A DNA stretch of 64,000 nt from positions 50,219 to 114,218 of the forward strand of contig JAFDXG010000143.1 in assembly GCA_018268105.1 (NCBI GenBank), given 5' to 3'. This DNA comes from Bacteroidota bacterium. GTDB lineage: Bacteria > Bacteroidota > Bacteroidia > Chitinophagales > Chitinophagaceae. The position numbers and the translations under genes were made by a program. Each line of letters begins with the position of its first letter. Within the stretch, counting starts at the first letter, position 1. A model generated the notes under the pieces. The model ran no database searches. It was given only the letters and a program-made list of their open reading frames with translations, and was not told the DNA's origin. Shown piece after piece: positions 9,671-18,736 of the stretch.

Positions 9671-10435
9671 ATGAAAAATATACCCAACATTTTTACATTG
9701 CTGAATCTGTTTTTTGGATGTCTTGCCATTATTGTAGTACTACAGTCTGGTATCAGCCTGATAAATACTGCCGACGGAACACAGATGATGAATATGCCTG
9801 AAGCTATATTTATGGCATCACTTTATATTGGTATCGCCGCAGTGGTTGATTTTTTTGATGGATTTGTCGCCCGTTTATTCAAAGCGCAGTCGGCAATGGG
9901 TAAAGAACTTGACTCACTGGCAGATGTGGTTAGCTTTGGGGTTGCGCCCGGTATGATTATTTACCAGTTTCTTCGCTTATCTGTAGCCCGTCAGGAAGAC
10001 GGTTTGGATGCAAGTGCGGTGTGGTTGCTTCCTGCACTTATATTACCTTGTGCAGCCGCCTGGAGACTGGCAAAATTTAATATTGATGATACGCAGCACT
10101 TTTCATTCCGGGGCGTACCAACACCTGCAGCAGGATTGCTGGTAGCTTCTTTTCCTCTGATATTCTGGAGTATTGACCCCGGGTTTATTGACCTTTTTTT
10201 GAATAAATGGTTATGGTATGCTATTGTACTGCTGCTAAGCTATCTGATGATTTCAGATATTCCTATAATGAGCCTGAAGTTTAAAAATTATTCGCTAAAA
10301 GATAATATACCCAAACTGATATTACTGGCAACTGGAATTGTGCTGGTAGTTCTGTTTAAATGGGCGGCCATTCCGCTTATTTTTATCGCTTACATTCTTT
10401 TATCTTTGCTGCTCAAAAATAAGATCACATCATGA
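9671..10435 (+). CDS. pssA: CDP-diacylglycerol-serine O-phosphatidyltransferase
   Basis: A 254-residue integral membrane enzyme with the full CDP-alcohol phosphotransferase signature DG-x2-AR-x8-G-x3-D-x3-D, read in DFFDGFVARLF through MGKELDSLADVV. Roughly seven hydrophobic segments surround it. It makes phosphatidylserine from CDP-diacylglycerol and serine, the route to phosphatidylethanolamine. Its stop overlaps the purS start by 4 bases, implying coupling, although the pathways are unrelated. Confidence 0.93.
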   Translation: MKNIPNIFTLLNLFFGCLAIIVVLQSGISLINTADGTQMMNMPEAIFMASLYIGIAAVVDFFDGFVARLFKAQSAMGKELDSLADVVSFGVAPGMIIYQFLRLSVARQEDGLDASAVWLLPALILPCAAAWRLAKFNIDDTQHFSFRGVPTPAAGLLVASFPLIFWSIDPGFIDLFLNKWLWYAIVLLLSYLMISDIPIMSLKFKNYSLKDNIPKLILLATGIVLVVLFKWAAIPLIFIAYILLSLLLKNKITS

Positions 10436-10677
10436 CCTACGCAGTACATATCAATATTATGCCGTTAAAAGAATTGCTTGATCCGCAGGGAAAAGCAGTA
10501 ATGAGTGGATTGAGCAATCTCGGTCTAAAAGGTATTAATGATGTACGTATAGGCAAACATATTATACTCCAGGTTGAGGCTGACTCCAAAGAAGCTGCAC
10601 AAAAGATTGCAGAAGAAGCTGCTCAGAAGTTACTGGCCAACCAGGTAATGGAATATTTTGAAATCACAGTTAACTAA
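10432..10677 (+). CDS. purS: Phosphoribosylformylglycinamidine synthase subunit PurS
   Basis: An 81-residue protein with the PurS fold pattern: a short beta strand (YAVHINIMP), the conserved DPQGKAV segment, then GLKGINDVRIGKHI. PurS joins PurL and PurQ to form the enzyme of the fourth step of purine synthesis. Neither partner is in this window. ATGA overlap with pssA indicates translational coupling. Confidence 0.92.
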   Translation: MTYAVHINIMPLKELLDPQGKAVMSGLSNLGLKGINDVRIGKHIILQVEADSKEAAQKIAEEAAQKLLANQVMEYFEITVN

Positions 10678-10684
10678 GCAATGA

Positions 10685-11356
10685 ATGCTTTATATTGTTC
10701 CATCACCCATCGGCAATCTTGCTGACATCAGTTTCAGGGCGATAGAAACATTAAAGCAAGTGGATTTAATACTGGCCGAAGATACACGTACCTCATCCAT
10801 TTTGCTGAAACATTACGATATTCAAAAACCCATTACTCCTTATCATCAGCACAACGAACATAAAGTAGTAGCCCATCTTGCAGATCAGTTGCAGTCGGGT
10901 AAAACTATGGCCCTGCTTACCGATGCAGGTACACCGGGTATTTCCGATCCTGCTTTTCTGCTGGTACGTGAATGTGTGAGAAATAATATACGTGTAGAAT
11001 GTTTGCCGGGGGCTACAGCATTTGTGCCTGCTTTGGTCAACAGCGGACTACCCATCAACCGTTTTTGTTTCGAAGGCTTTTTACCCTTGAAAAAAGGAAG
11101 ACAAACCCTGTTTAATAAACTTGCTGAAGAAGAACGGACTATTGTTTTTTATGAATCGCCTATGCGGTTGGTAAAGACCCTGGAGGAATGTATTCAATAT
11201 TTCGGCGCTGAAAGACAATGCTGCGTAAGCCGTGAGCTCTCTAAAATGTTTGAAGAAAACAAGCGGGGCACACTTAGCGAAGTTCACGACTATTTTGCGG
11301 CGAAGACAGTGAAAGGTGAAATAGTGGTGGTGGTGGAAGGATACCAGGGAAAATAA
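10685..11356 (+). CDS. rsmI: 16S rRNA (cytidine-2'-O)-methyltransferase RsmI
   Basis: A 223-residue tetrapyrrole-methylase-fold protein with the RsmI start LYIVPSPIGNLADISFRA, the LAEDTRTSSILLKHY motif, the glycine-rich TDAGTPGISDPAFLLV and the GATAFVPALVNSGLP region. It methylates the ribose of C1402 in the decoding centre of 16S rRNA. Length is slightly under the E. coli protein (286) because the C-terminal extension is absent, which is common outside Proteobacteria. It is the last gene of the pepP-pssA-purS-rsmI run. Confidence 0.93.
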   Translation: MLYIVPSPIGNLADISFRAIETLKQVDLILAEDTRTSSILLKHYDIQKPITPYHQHNEHKVVAHLADQLQSGKTMALLTDAGTPGISDPAFLLVRECVRNNIRVECLPGATAFVPALVNSGLPINRFCFEGFLPLKKGRQTLFNKLAEEERTIVFYESPMRLVKTLEECIQYFGAERQCCVSRELSKMFEENKRGTLSEVHDYFAAKTVKGEIVVVVEGYQGK

Positions 11357-11545
11357 AAAATAAAGCATAAACAATTTGAAACTTCAGAAATTCATGAAAT
11401 AGTGATGCATTAATTCGTATAGAAAGTAAACGGACTTTAGAATGCCCTCACAGTTTTAAGTTTTTTTTACAACGTCGTTCCTGAAAAATCTACGGAACTG
11501 GTACGAAATTGCATGATTCATTGTAAATATTCAATTTATAAAGAG

Positions 11546-11992
11546 ATGAAAAAAATTCTTGTAATAATGTTACTGCTATCAGCAGGTTTTGTGTATACTG
11601 CCGGTGCTCAGATCAGGAAACTACCTGCAGATGTTACGAACAGCTTTTCACAAAAATATCCTGATGCAAAAAATGTGGAATGGAAAGATAAGCTTAGCAA
11701 TTTCTCAGCAGGTTTCGAGTGGAAAGACGAACAATATGAAGCTCATTTCAACAAGAAAGGAGAATGGCTTAGTACCGACAAAGAAATAGATATGAACGAT
11801 TTACCCCGAGAGGTAAAAGACGGTTTTGATAAAAGTAAATATAGTGATTGGGAAACAAAAAATGTGTACCGTATTGATTTGCCCGACGACAACGTAAACT
11901 ACAGGGTGCATGTAGCAAAAAGCAGTATTCAGAAAAAAATACTTTTGTTTAATCAGGAGGGGAAACTATTGAAAGATAATCTGACACTGTAG
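11546..11992 (+). CDS. Secreted PepSY-like protein
   Basis: A 148-residue exported protein. A signal peptide (Lys-Lys, then ILVIMLLLSAGFVYTAGAQ) is followed by two weakly similar repeats, one around VTNSFSQKYPDAKNVEWKD and one around VKDGFDKSKYSDWE. This is the putative beta-lactamase-inhibitor-like PepSY family of Bacteroidota, whose biochemical role is unknown. ATG at 11546 is preferred over an in-frame ATG 33 bases upstream because it places the signal peptide at the N-terminus. A GC-rich terminator follows. Confidence 0.8.
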   Translation: MKKILVIMLLLSAGFVYTAGAQIRKLPADVTNSFSQKYPDAKNVEWKDKLSNFSAGFEWKDEQYEAHFNKKGEWLSTDKEIDMNDLPREVKDGFDKSKYSDWETKNVYRIDLPDDNVNYRVHVAKSSIQKKILLFNQEGKLLKDNLTL

Positions 11993-12040
11993 GTATCGAA
12001 TATTTAATAATAAATATATTCTTAAATCAGTCAAAAGCCG

Positions 12041-12073
12041 GCCGGGAGTACTTTTTGCTCCCGGCAGTTTTTT
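12041..12073 (+). terminator. Intrinsic terminator after the PepSY-like gene
   Basis: Stem of 8 GC-rich base pairs (12041-12048 with 12058-12065), loop of 9 bases, followed directly by a run of T from 12068. It ends the plus-strand transcript of the PepSY-like gene. Confidence 0.85.
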
Positions 12074-12127
12074 TAATAAGTTTAGGTTTGGCTGACGATT
12101 GCTAGCTCCTTACAACTTCTGTTTCCC

Positions 12128-12135
12128 TACCTTTG
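12128..12135 (+). promoter_or_regulatory. Bacteroidota -7 promoter box of the M1 peptidase gene
   Basis: TACCTTTG is an exact match to TAnnTTTG, 28 bases before the ATG at 12164. TTG triplets lie 26 bases or more upstream, slightly further than the usual -33 spacing. Confidence 0.6.
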
Positions 12136-12163
12136 GCGATATTTTTTTAAAAACCTAACGAAG

Positions 12164-14098
12164 ATGCAGCGACTATTTTTTTTGTTGGCAATGATTTTTT
12201 CCGGAACAACTTTTTTATTTGCACAGCCAGACCGCTGGCAGCAACGGGTAAAATATGTGATGGATATCAATATGAATGTACATACCAACCGATTTACCGG
12301 TAAGCAAAAGCTGGAATACTGGAACAATAGTCCTGATACTTTAGATAAAGTATTTTATCACTTATACTGGAATGCTTTTCAGCCCAACAGCATGATGGAC
12401 ACAAGAAGCCGTGAATTGGGGAAAATATTATTCAGGACAAGAGATGGGAAATCTGTTGGTGATTGGGATGCAAGGGTGCAGGATCGTATTCTCCATCTTA
12501 ATGATGATGAAATAGGATACCAAAAAATCATTTCTCTGAAGATGAACGGTGCAGCACAACAATTTACCGTTTACGAAACAATTCTTGAAGTAAAATTAAC
12601 AAAACCTATTTTACCTAAATCGAAAGTGGTTTTTGATATGGAGTTTGAAGCCCAGGTACCCCTGCAAATACGCAGGTCGGGGCGTGATAATCCTAAGACA
12701 GGGGTACGTTACTCAATGAGCCAGTGGTATCCTAAGATCTGTGAATATGACTATGAGGGCTGGCATCCTACACCTTATGTGGCCAGGGAGTTTTACGGCG
12801 TGTGGGGCGATTATGATGTGAATATTACTATTGATAAATCATATATCATAGGAGGAACCGGTTATTTGCAAAATGCAGGACAAATTGGTTTTGGCTACGA
12901 AGCCCCGGGCACAAAAGTCGTGCGTTCTTCCGGCAATACACTTACGTGGCGTTTCATGGCGCCTAATGTACATGATTTTGTGTGGGCAGCAGATCCCCAG
13001 TTCAAACACCTTGTCCGGAATATCCCGAATGGACCAACAATTCATGTTTTATATAAATACAAACCCAATGATACTGCCAATGATGCCGCATGGAAGGAAG
13101 TAGCAGATGCTGCAGTAATTGTTTTACCTTTTATAGAAAAGCATTTTGGGAAATATCCTTATAAACAATATTCGTTTATACATGGGGGTGATGGTGGTAT
13201 GGAGTACCCAATGGCAACTTTGGTGAGCGGACCTGGGCTCGGTACAGCTTTTCATGAATGGATGCATAGCTGGTACCAGATGATGCTTGCTACAAATGAA
13301 TCGCTATATGCCTGGATGGATGAAGGGTTTACCAGCTACGCAGAAGCACTTGTATCGGCTTATTATAATCAAAGAAAGAATAATGAAGTGACCGGATATG
13401 ATCTCCGTACTGATATTCCGGTATCAGGAAATGCCGGTGACCTTCCTTTATATGAAGCCGATTCTTATGCAGGTTATTTTAATCTTGTAAAAAGCGGGTT
13501 GGAAGAACCTTTGACTACTCATGCAGATCATTTTAATACGAATTATGCCTATAGCCAGGCAGCTTACTCAAAAGGTGCTGTGTTCCTTTGTCAACTGGGT
13601 TATATTATCAGTGATTCCCTCAGGGATAAAACATTACTGGAATATTACAGCCTATGGAGGTTTAAGCATCCCAATGCCAACGACTTTGTTCGTGTAGCTG
13701 AAAAAGTTAGCGGTATTCAGCTTGACTGGTATAAAGAATATTGGGTAAATACTACTAAAACTATTGATTATGCCATTGATAGTTTGTGGGAACAAGATGG
13801 CAAAACCAATATTCGTTTGCGTATGATTGGTAAAATGCCTATGCCAATAGATGTGCAGTTGAAGTATAAAGATGGTGCAAAGGAGATAGCTTATATTCCT
13901 CAATTGATTATGTTTGGGCAAAAACCACGGGAAGATTCAATCCCACGCAAGGTATATGCCCCCTGGAAATGGACACATCCTACATATACCCTCGAGGTGA
14001 ATCAACGCCTGATGAACATCAGTTCGATAGAAATAGATCCCACATGGCGAATGGCAGATACTGACAGGAAAAATAATAAGCTGGAGTTGAACTGGTAA
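12164..14098 (+). CDS. M1 family zinc metallopeptidase, exported
   Basis: A 644-residue gluzincin with a signal peptide (about 1-19). The exopeptidase substrate motif appears as GGMEYPMATLV, and the zinc site as HEWMHSWY followed after 18 residues by the third ligand Glu in WMDEGFTSYAE. The N-terminal beta-sandwich typical of the family spans about 30-260. It probably cleaves N-terminal residues from peptides in the periplasm or outside the cell. It has its own promoter and is convergent with the cysteine desulfurase gene, one base away. Confidence 0.9.
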   Translation: MQRLFFLLAMIFSGTTFLFAQPDRWQQRVKYVMDINMNVHTNRFTGKQKLEYWNNSPDTLDKVFYHLYWNAFQPNSMMDTRSRELGKILFRTRDGKSVGDWDARVQDRILHLNDDEIGYQKIISLKMNGAAQQFTVYETILEVKLTKPILPKSKVVFDMEFEAQVPLQIRRSGRDNPKTGVRYSMSQWYPKICEYDYEGWHPTPYVAREFYGVWGDYDVNITIDKSYIIGGTGYLQNAGQIGFGYEAPGTKVVRSSGNTLTWRFMAPNVHDFVWAADPQFKHLVRNIPNGPTIHVLYKYKPNDTANDAAWKEVADAAVIVLPFIEKHFGKYPYKQYSFIHGGDGGMEYPMATLVSGPGLGTAFHEWMHSWYQMMLATNESLYAWMDEGFTSYAEALVSAYYNQRKNNEVTGYDLRTDIPVSGNAGDLPLYEADSYAGYFNLVKSGLEEPLTTHADHFNTNYAYSQAAYSKGAVFLCQLGYIISDSLRDKTLLEYYSLWRFKHPNANDFVRVAEKVSGIQLDWYKEYWVNTTKTIDYAIDSLWEQDGKTNIRLRMIGKMPMPIDVQLKYKDGAKEIAYIPQLIMFGQKPREDSIPRKVYAPWKWTHPTYTLEVNQRLMNISSIEIDPTWRMADTDRKNNKLELNW

Positions 14099-15259
14099 CT
14101 ATTTACGCAGGGATGCTACAATTTGTGTAACGGTGTCAATAGTATATGCAATATCTTCTTCTGTGGTAAATCTTCCTAATCCAAATCGGATGGAATTTTT
14201 AGCGAGTTCATTGCTGACACCCATTGCCTTGAGCACATAAGAAGGTTCGGGATTGGCAGAGGTACATGCCGATCCGGATGATACTGCAATTGTTTTGCTG
14301 ATTTCTGTTAGTAAACCATTGCCTTTTATCTGATCAAAGGAAATATTGGTGACATTGGGTAAACGCTGGGTATTTGCACCATTGATATATATATGTTGTA
14401 ATGTTGTCAGCCCTGCTTCCAGTTTATTGCGTAATGTGTTTATATGAAGAGCTTCTGTATCCATCTTCAGCTTGCATATTTCACAGGCTTTTCCAAGAGC
14501 TACGATTCCGGGTACATTCAGGGTACCGCTGCGCATTCCTTTTTCATGACCCCCGCCATCTGTCTGAGGGATAAGCCTTACACGCGGATCTTTCCTCCTT
14601 ACATATAAGGCACCTGAACCTTTGGGCCCATAGATTTTATGTGCGGAAAGACAGAGCAGGTCAATGCCGTATTTCTCAACATTGACTGGGATCTTTCCCA
14701 CCACCTGGGTGGCATCAGAGAAAAATAGTATGCCTCTTTCTTTGGCTATCTTGCCAATGGTTTCAATAGGTTGAATTACCCCTGTTTCATTATTGGCAAA
14801 CATAACGGCTATGAGTAGGGTATCTTTTTGAATAGACTTCTCAAGAATTTTCAGATTGATAATGCCTGACTCGTCTACGGGTAGATATGTAACTGTAGCC
14901 CCGCGTTTTTCAAGGTGTTTACAGGTGTCTAATACTGCCTTATGCTCTGTTGCACAGGTAATGATATGTTTGCCTCTGCTGCTATACATTTCAAAAGCGC
15001 CTTTGATAGCAAGGTTCACAGCTTCCGTGGCTCCTGAGGTGAAAATAATTTCATCAGTGGATGCTCCTATCAGTGAAGCGGTTTGTTCTCTCGCTATGTT
15101 CACTGCTTCTTCGGCTATCCAGCCAAAGCTATGGTTTCGGCTGGCTGCATTTCCAAAATGACGGGTAAAATATGGCAACATAGCCTGCAATACTTCCGGG
15201 TCAACGGGCGTAGTGGCATTATTATCCAGATATATGGGCAGTTGTAACTGTTGCTGCAT
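14099..15259 (-). CDS. Cysteine desulfurase (NifS/IscS class)
   Basis: A 386-residue PLP enzyme. It starts with the family hallmark LDNNATTPVDPEVL, has SGATEAVNLA in the cofactor site, the lysine Schiff-base motif LSAHKIYGPKGSGALY and the catalytic cysteine in SSGSACTSANPEPS. It takes sulfur from cysteine for Fe-S clusters or thiolated tRNA. No IscU, IscR or tRNA thiolase gene is adjacent. ATG at 15259 gives the standard N-terminus. It starts 19 bases after the SDR stop on the same strand, so it can be the last gene of a four-gene transcript. Confidence 0.93.
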   Translation of the reverse strand: MQQQLQLPIYLDNNATTPVDPEVLQAMLPYFTRHFGNAASRNHSFGWIAEEAVNIAREQTASLIGASTDEIIFTSGATEAVNLAIKGAFEMYSSRGKHIITCATEHKAVLDTCKHLEKRGATVTYLPVDESGIINLKILEKSIQKDTLLIAVMFANNETGVIQPIETIGKIAKERGILFFSDATQVVGKIPVNVEKYGIDLLCLSAHKIYGPKGSGALYVRRKDPRVRLIPQTDGGGHEKGMRSGTLNVPGIVALGKACEICKLKMDTEALHINTLRNKLEAGLTTLQHIYINGANTQRLPNVTNISFDQIKGNGLLTEISKTIAVSSGSACTSANPEPSYVLKAMGVSNELAKNSIRFGLGRFTTEEDIAYTIDTVTQIVASLRK

Positions 15260-15278
15260 GATACTGCAAGTTACAACT

Positions 15279-16076
15279 CTATTTTGCAGGGATTGTGGAG
15301 GTGTCTTTTGGTGGGTTCCTGCCAATAAAAGGATATTGTTCCAGCGTCATTATCTGTCCGCTGATGGGACCGCACTCATCAGAGAGCCAGTATACGGCAG
15401 CAGCAGCAATTTCTTTTGGCCAGATAATTCTGCCTGCCGGGGCATATACATTGGGAAGGTCTTTATACCAGTCGTCTGCCAGCCCATGCTCCCTTTTGCG
15501 GATGGTTTCATTTTCCGTAAGTACCCATCCCGGATTGATCTGATTTACCCTTACTCCATTTTCACGAAATAAAGTATCGCCAAGATTTTGGGTCATAGTC
15601 ATCAATGCACCTTTGGATACGCTGTATGCAAACAGATTTGGTTCACCACTGAATGCATTTACAGATCCGATATTCAATACACAACCCATTTCTTTGCTCA
15701 GATGGGGGAGTGCTGCTTTTATCAGTGCAAAAGGAGCAATAGTATTGATTTCAATAACTTTTCTAAGCAGGGGCAGGTCTGTAGTATGCAGGTTTGACGA
15801 TGCAACAATTGCTGCATTGTTGACAATTGCATCAAGTTTGCCATAAGTTTTTACTGCAAGATCAACCAGTCGTTGGGGCGTACCTTCATTAGTGATATCC
15901 TCAATATGCAATACCGCATTTTCTTTTCTCATGGCTGTTACTACTTCTTCTCCCCATTCTTTTTCCAGTCCATGCACAACAACTTTTGCACCCTCTTCTA
16001 CGCAGCGGGTAGCAATAGCCTTGCCAATACCCGTGCAGCTACCGGTTACTATAATAACTTTGTTTTGTAAGCGCAT
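15279..16076 (-). CDS. Short-chain dehydrogenase/reductase
   Basis: A 265-residue classical SDR. It shows the nucleotide loop VTGSCTGIGKAIA, the NNAAIV motif, the catalytic Ser in NIGSVNAFSGE and the YSVSK catalytic pair, then NQINPGWVLTENE. It oxidises or reduces an alcohol or sugar with NAD(P). It follows a zinc dehydrogenase and a hexulose-6-phosphate-synthase-like gene on the same strand, suggesting a joint sugar or polyol pathway. The exact substrate is not readable. Confidence 0.88.
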   Translation of the reverse strand: MRLQNKVIIVTGSCTGIGKAIATRCVEEGAKVVVHGLEKEWGEEVVTAMRKENAVLHIEDITNEGTPQRLVDLAVKTYGKLDAIVNNAAIVASSNLHTTDLPLLRKVIEINTIAPFALIKAALPHLSKEMGCVLNIGSVNAFSGEPNLFAYSVSKGALMTMTQNLGDTLFRENGVRVNQINPGWVLTENETIRKREHGLADDWYKDLPNVYAPAGRIIWPKEIAAAAVYWLSDECGPISGQIMTLEQYPFIGRNPPKDTSTIPAK

Positions 16077-16081
16077 GTACT

Positions 16082-16113
16082 AATTTTAAATTTAAGATTT
16101 AAAATTTGAAATT
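16082..16113. repeat. Period-7 degenerate repeat between SDR and zinc dehydrogenase
   Basis: Successive 7-base blocks from 16082 read AATTTTA, AATTTAA, GATTTAA, AATTTGA. The array fills nearly the whole gap between the two genes. See the heptad finding. Confidence 0.6.
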
Positions 16114-16114
16114 G

Positions 16115-17140
16115 CTATACCGGTTTCAGCACACTCTTTACTACTTCTCCCTTATGCATTTTCTCAAATGCTTCATGCCATTCCGTTACCGGCCAAACTC
16201 CGCCGATAATGGGTCTTACGTCCAGTTGACCACTTGCCAGTAATGCAATCACTCTTTCCCAAATTGGCCAATTGTGGCTGAAACTTCCCTGCAGGGTTAC
16301 ATTTTTCTGTACCAGTGGATCGAGTGAGAAATTTAAAGGCTGAGGCCCCCATCCAACTTTTGATATCGTTCCTTTTGGACGAACCAACTGCAATGCCATC
16401 TTTAAAGTAATACTTGCTCCGGCAGCGTCAATCACGCAATCAGCACCCATCCCGTCACGTTGTGTAGCCCAGGGCATAGCATCGCCAACAATGGCTTCAC
16501 ACCCATATTGTTTGGCTATATCAAGCCTGTGCCGGTCGGCTTCAAGACCCACCACAGCTACTTCGGCTCCGCAAAGCCTGGCCATAGCTGCACAAAGAAT
16601 ACCTATTGTTCCTGGTCCTAATACTATTACCCTGTCTCCGGGTTTCAGTCTTGTGTTTTCAACAACTGCATTAAAAGCAACACAGCAGGGTTCGGTTAAG
16701 CAAGCCTGTTCAAAGGCAAGGTTGTCGGGTACTTTGTGCAGGCAACGGGCAGGTACCCTTACATATTTTGTCATAGCACCATTTACACCATAGCCAAAAC
16801 CTTTGCGTCCGGGATCAAGATTATACAACCCGCTTCTGGTCATCGGGCTATTGGGATTAATTACTGCTGCAGTTTCACTCACTACCCTGTCGCCCTCTTT
16901 CCAACCTGTAACCCGGCTGCCAAGCGCAATAATATGTCCTCCAAATTCATGTCCAAGTACTACCGGATAGTTTACGGGCCAGCTATGATCGGCAGTCCAT
17001 TGATGCAGGTCGCTCCCGCATACACCCACATTGGCCACTTCCAGTAATATATCTTCTTCACCTATTTCAGGTCTTTCTATTTCTCTTATTTCAACAGATC
17101 CTTTTTCTGGAGCAAAATTTACAACTGCTGCGGATTTCAT
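16115..17140 (-). CDS. Zinc-dependent medium-chain dehydrogenase
   Basis: A 341-residue MDR protein. Catalytic zinc ligands are visible as Cys in NVGVCGSDLHQW, His-Glu in LGHEFGGHI, and Glu in LTEPCCVAFNAV. The NAD fold has VIVLGPGTIGILCAAMARL and an acidic residue in VVGLEADR that favours NAD over NADP. The structural-zinc lobe (about 90-125) lacks the usual four cysteines, as in sorbitol-dehydrogenase-like enzymes. It probably oxidises a polyol or sugar derivative. It lies between the HPS-like gene and the SDR on one strand. Confidence 0.88.
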   Translation of the reverse strand: MKSAAVVNFAPEKGSVEIREIERPEIGEEDILLEVANVGVCGSDLHQWTADHSWPVNYPVVLGHEFGGHIIALGSRVTGWKEGDRVVSETAAVINPNSPMTRSGLYNLDPGRKGFGYGVNGAMTKYVRVPARCLHKVPDNLAFEQACLTEPCCVAFNAVVENTRLKPGDRVIVLGPGTIGILCAAMARLCGAEVAVVGLEADRHRLDIAKQYGCEAIVGDAMPWATQRDGMGADCVIDAAGASITLKMALQLVRPKGTISKVGWGPQPLNFSLDPLVQKNVTLQGSFSHNWPIWERVIALLASGQLDVRPIIGGVWPVTEWHEAFEKMHKGEVVKSVLKPV

Positions 17141-17143
17141 GTC

Positions 17144-17175
17144 AGTATTTGAGATTTAATATTTGAGATTTGATA
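17144..17175. repeat. Period-7 degenerate repeat between zinc dehydrogenase and HPS-like gene
   Basis: Blocks from 17144 read AGTATTT, GAGATTT, AATATTT, GAGATTT. The array lies immediately upstream of the dehydrogenase start on the minus strand. See the heptad finding. Confidence 0.6.
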
Positions 17176-17238
17176 TGCTGTTAATTAATCAGGTTGACTA
17201 AGCTAAAGAATTTTAAGTTTTATCCCGCAACTGAGGGA

Positions 17239-17928
17239 TCAAATTTGAAATCCATGTATTTTCTCACAGATAAGCCTAAGTGAACCTTCGAGGTCGCCAT
17301 CTGCGGTTTTAAATGCATCAGCATCAACGGTTAATGGAGCACCCAATACCACCAGGGGAGCACCATATTCAGGGCAACGGATAGCTTGTTCTAACGTTAA
17401 GCCTCCAACGGCCTGTACAGGTATATTAACGGCATCGACTACCTGCTTTAATTGATCAAGCGGGCTTGGCATTCTTTTCCCCTGTGCAGCTATACCTCTG
17501 CGTTCATCATAACCAATGTGATGAATTACGTAGTCGCATCCCAGGTCTTCGAGCCATTTTGCAGCAGCCACCATATCGGGGCATCCAAGATTGTCGCCCA
17601 TTACTTTTGCACCAAAATCTTTTCCTGCTTTTACTACACATTTAATGGTTTCTTCATGCGCCCTGGCCATTACCACCACATGAGTGGCGCCGGCCTTTGC
17701 CATCATTTCAGCTTCCAGGTAACCGCCATCCATGGTTTTTAAATCGGCAACTATTGGTACTCCCGGAAATGCTTCTCTTAATTTTTTTACACCGTGTAGT
17801 CCTTCTGCAAGAATCAGGGGGGTGCCGGCTTCAAGCCAGTCAACACCCGCACGCATGGCAAGCGCTGCTGTTTCCAGGGCTTCATCAATATTGGTAAGAT
17901 CAAGTGATATCTGTACAATTGGTTTCAT
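17239..17928 (-). CDS. Hexulose-6-phosphate synthase-like / ketogulonate-phosphate decarboxylase-like protein
   Basis: A 229-residue (beta/alpha)8 protein of the orotidine-monophosphate decarboxylase suprafamily. It starts IVQISLDLTNIDEAL and has DWLEAGTPLILAEG, the catalytic DLKTMDGG, HHIGYDERRG and QAVGGLTLEQA with a phosphate-binding end LVVLGAPLT. The DxKxxD motif is shared by 3-hexulose-6-phosphate synthase and 3-keto-L-gulonate-6-phosphate decarboxylase; the His-x3-Asp segment looks closer to the former. No isomerase (hxlB) or ula partner is nearby; instead a zinc dehydrogenase and an SDR follow. ATG at 17928 is chosen because the upstream extension is hydrophobic and outside the fold. 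Confidence 0.82.
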   Translation of the reverse strand: MKPIVQISLDLTNIDEALETAALAMRAGVDWLEAGTPLILAEGLHGVKKLREAFPGVPIVADLKTMDGGYLEAEMMAKAGATHVVVMARAHEETIKCVVKAGKDFGAKVMGDNLGCPDMVAAAKWLEDLGCDYVIHHIGYDERRGIAAQGKRMPSPLDQLKQVVDAVNIPVQAVGGLTLEQAIRCPEYGAPLVVLGAPLTVDADAFKTADGDLEGSLRLICEKIHGFQI

Positions 17929-18174
17929 AAAATTGTTGCTGTTGTTATAAATCTCTTTGAAAGACAAAAGATAAATGAGATAGAAACAGAAAACCAATAC
18001 TCATTGTCAAATCGACCATTATTCTATTCCCCTTTTTCTATTTCAAACATTTGACATAGCAACACAGTACCGTCAATTTTTAAACTATCCGGGGTAAAAG
18101 CAGACGTTAAACCTGGAGTTTCTTACAACTTATGCTAAATGCTGACTGCCGATACCTGATAGCCTACAATCCAC

Positions 18175-18702
18175 TCACCATCCGCCTAAGGTTTGTATTC
18201 CATTTGCATATTTTGCTTCATGCTCCAGCAACCATTTTTTGCGCCAAAGTTCTCCGCCATAGCCAATAAGATTGCCATTGGTGCCTATGACCCTGTGGCA
18301 GGGCACCACAATGCTGAGTCGGTTTTTACCGTTGGTGGTACCCACCGCACGGATAGCTTTGGCATTCCCGATACGTTTTGAGAGTTCCATATAAGAGATG
18401 GTTTTGCCATAGGGAATATCCAGAAGCGCATTCCAGACATTTAACTGGAAATCGGTACCTTTTTGACTGAAGCTGAAATCAAAATTTTTCCTTTTGCCTT
18501 CAAAATATTCCCGCAATTGGGCAATGCATGTTTTTATTGTTTGATTTTCGGGTGATGTTATTATAATTTGGCCGGGATCCGGCTTTGGGCCTTTAAACGC
18601 ATTTGCAAAGAGTATGGCATGTACACCCTCGTCGTCATACTGTATTTCCAGTACCCCAAGCTGAGATTCATAATAGGTGGTATATAATGATGGATCACTC
18701 AT
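18175..18702 (-). CDS. ogt: Methylated-DNA-[protein]-cysteine S-methyltransferase
   Basis: A 175-residue DNA repair protein. The active-site motif is PCHRVIGTNGNLIGYGGELWRK, with the acceptor cysteine; the helix-turn-helix and arginine finger appear as TISYMELSKRIGNAKAIRAVGTTN. It removes alkyl groups from O6-guanine in a single-use reaction. The N-terminal domain is short, as in Ogt rather than Ada. It is a single gene, with the HPS-like gene 246 bases downstream and csaA 34 bases upstream on the same strand. Confidence 0.93.
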   Translation of the reverse strand: MSDPSLYTTYYESQLGVLEIQYDDEGVHAILFANAFKGPKPDPGQIIITSPENQTIKTCIAQLREYFEGKRKNFDFSFSQKGTDFQLNVWNALLDIPYGKTISYMELSKRIGNAKAIRAVGTTNGKNRLSIVVPCHRVIGTNGNLIGYGGELWRKKWLLEHEAKYANGIQTLGGW

Positions 18703-18736
18703 CTCTTAATAACTCTTCAAAAATACGGGTTACTCG

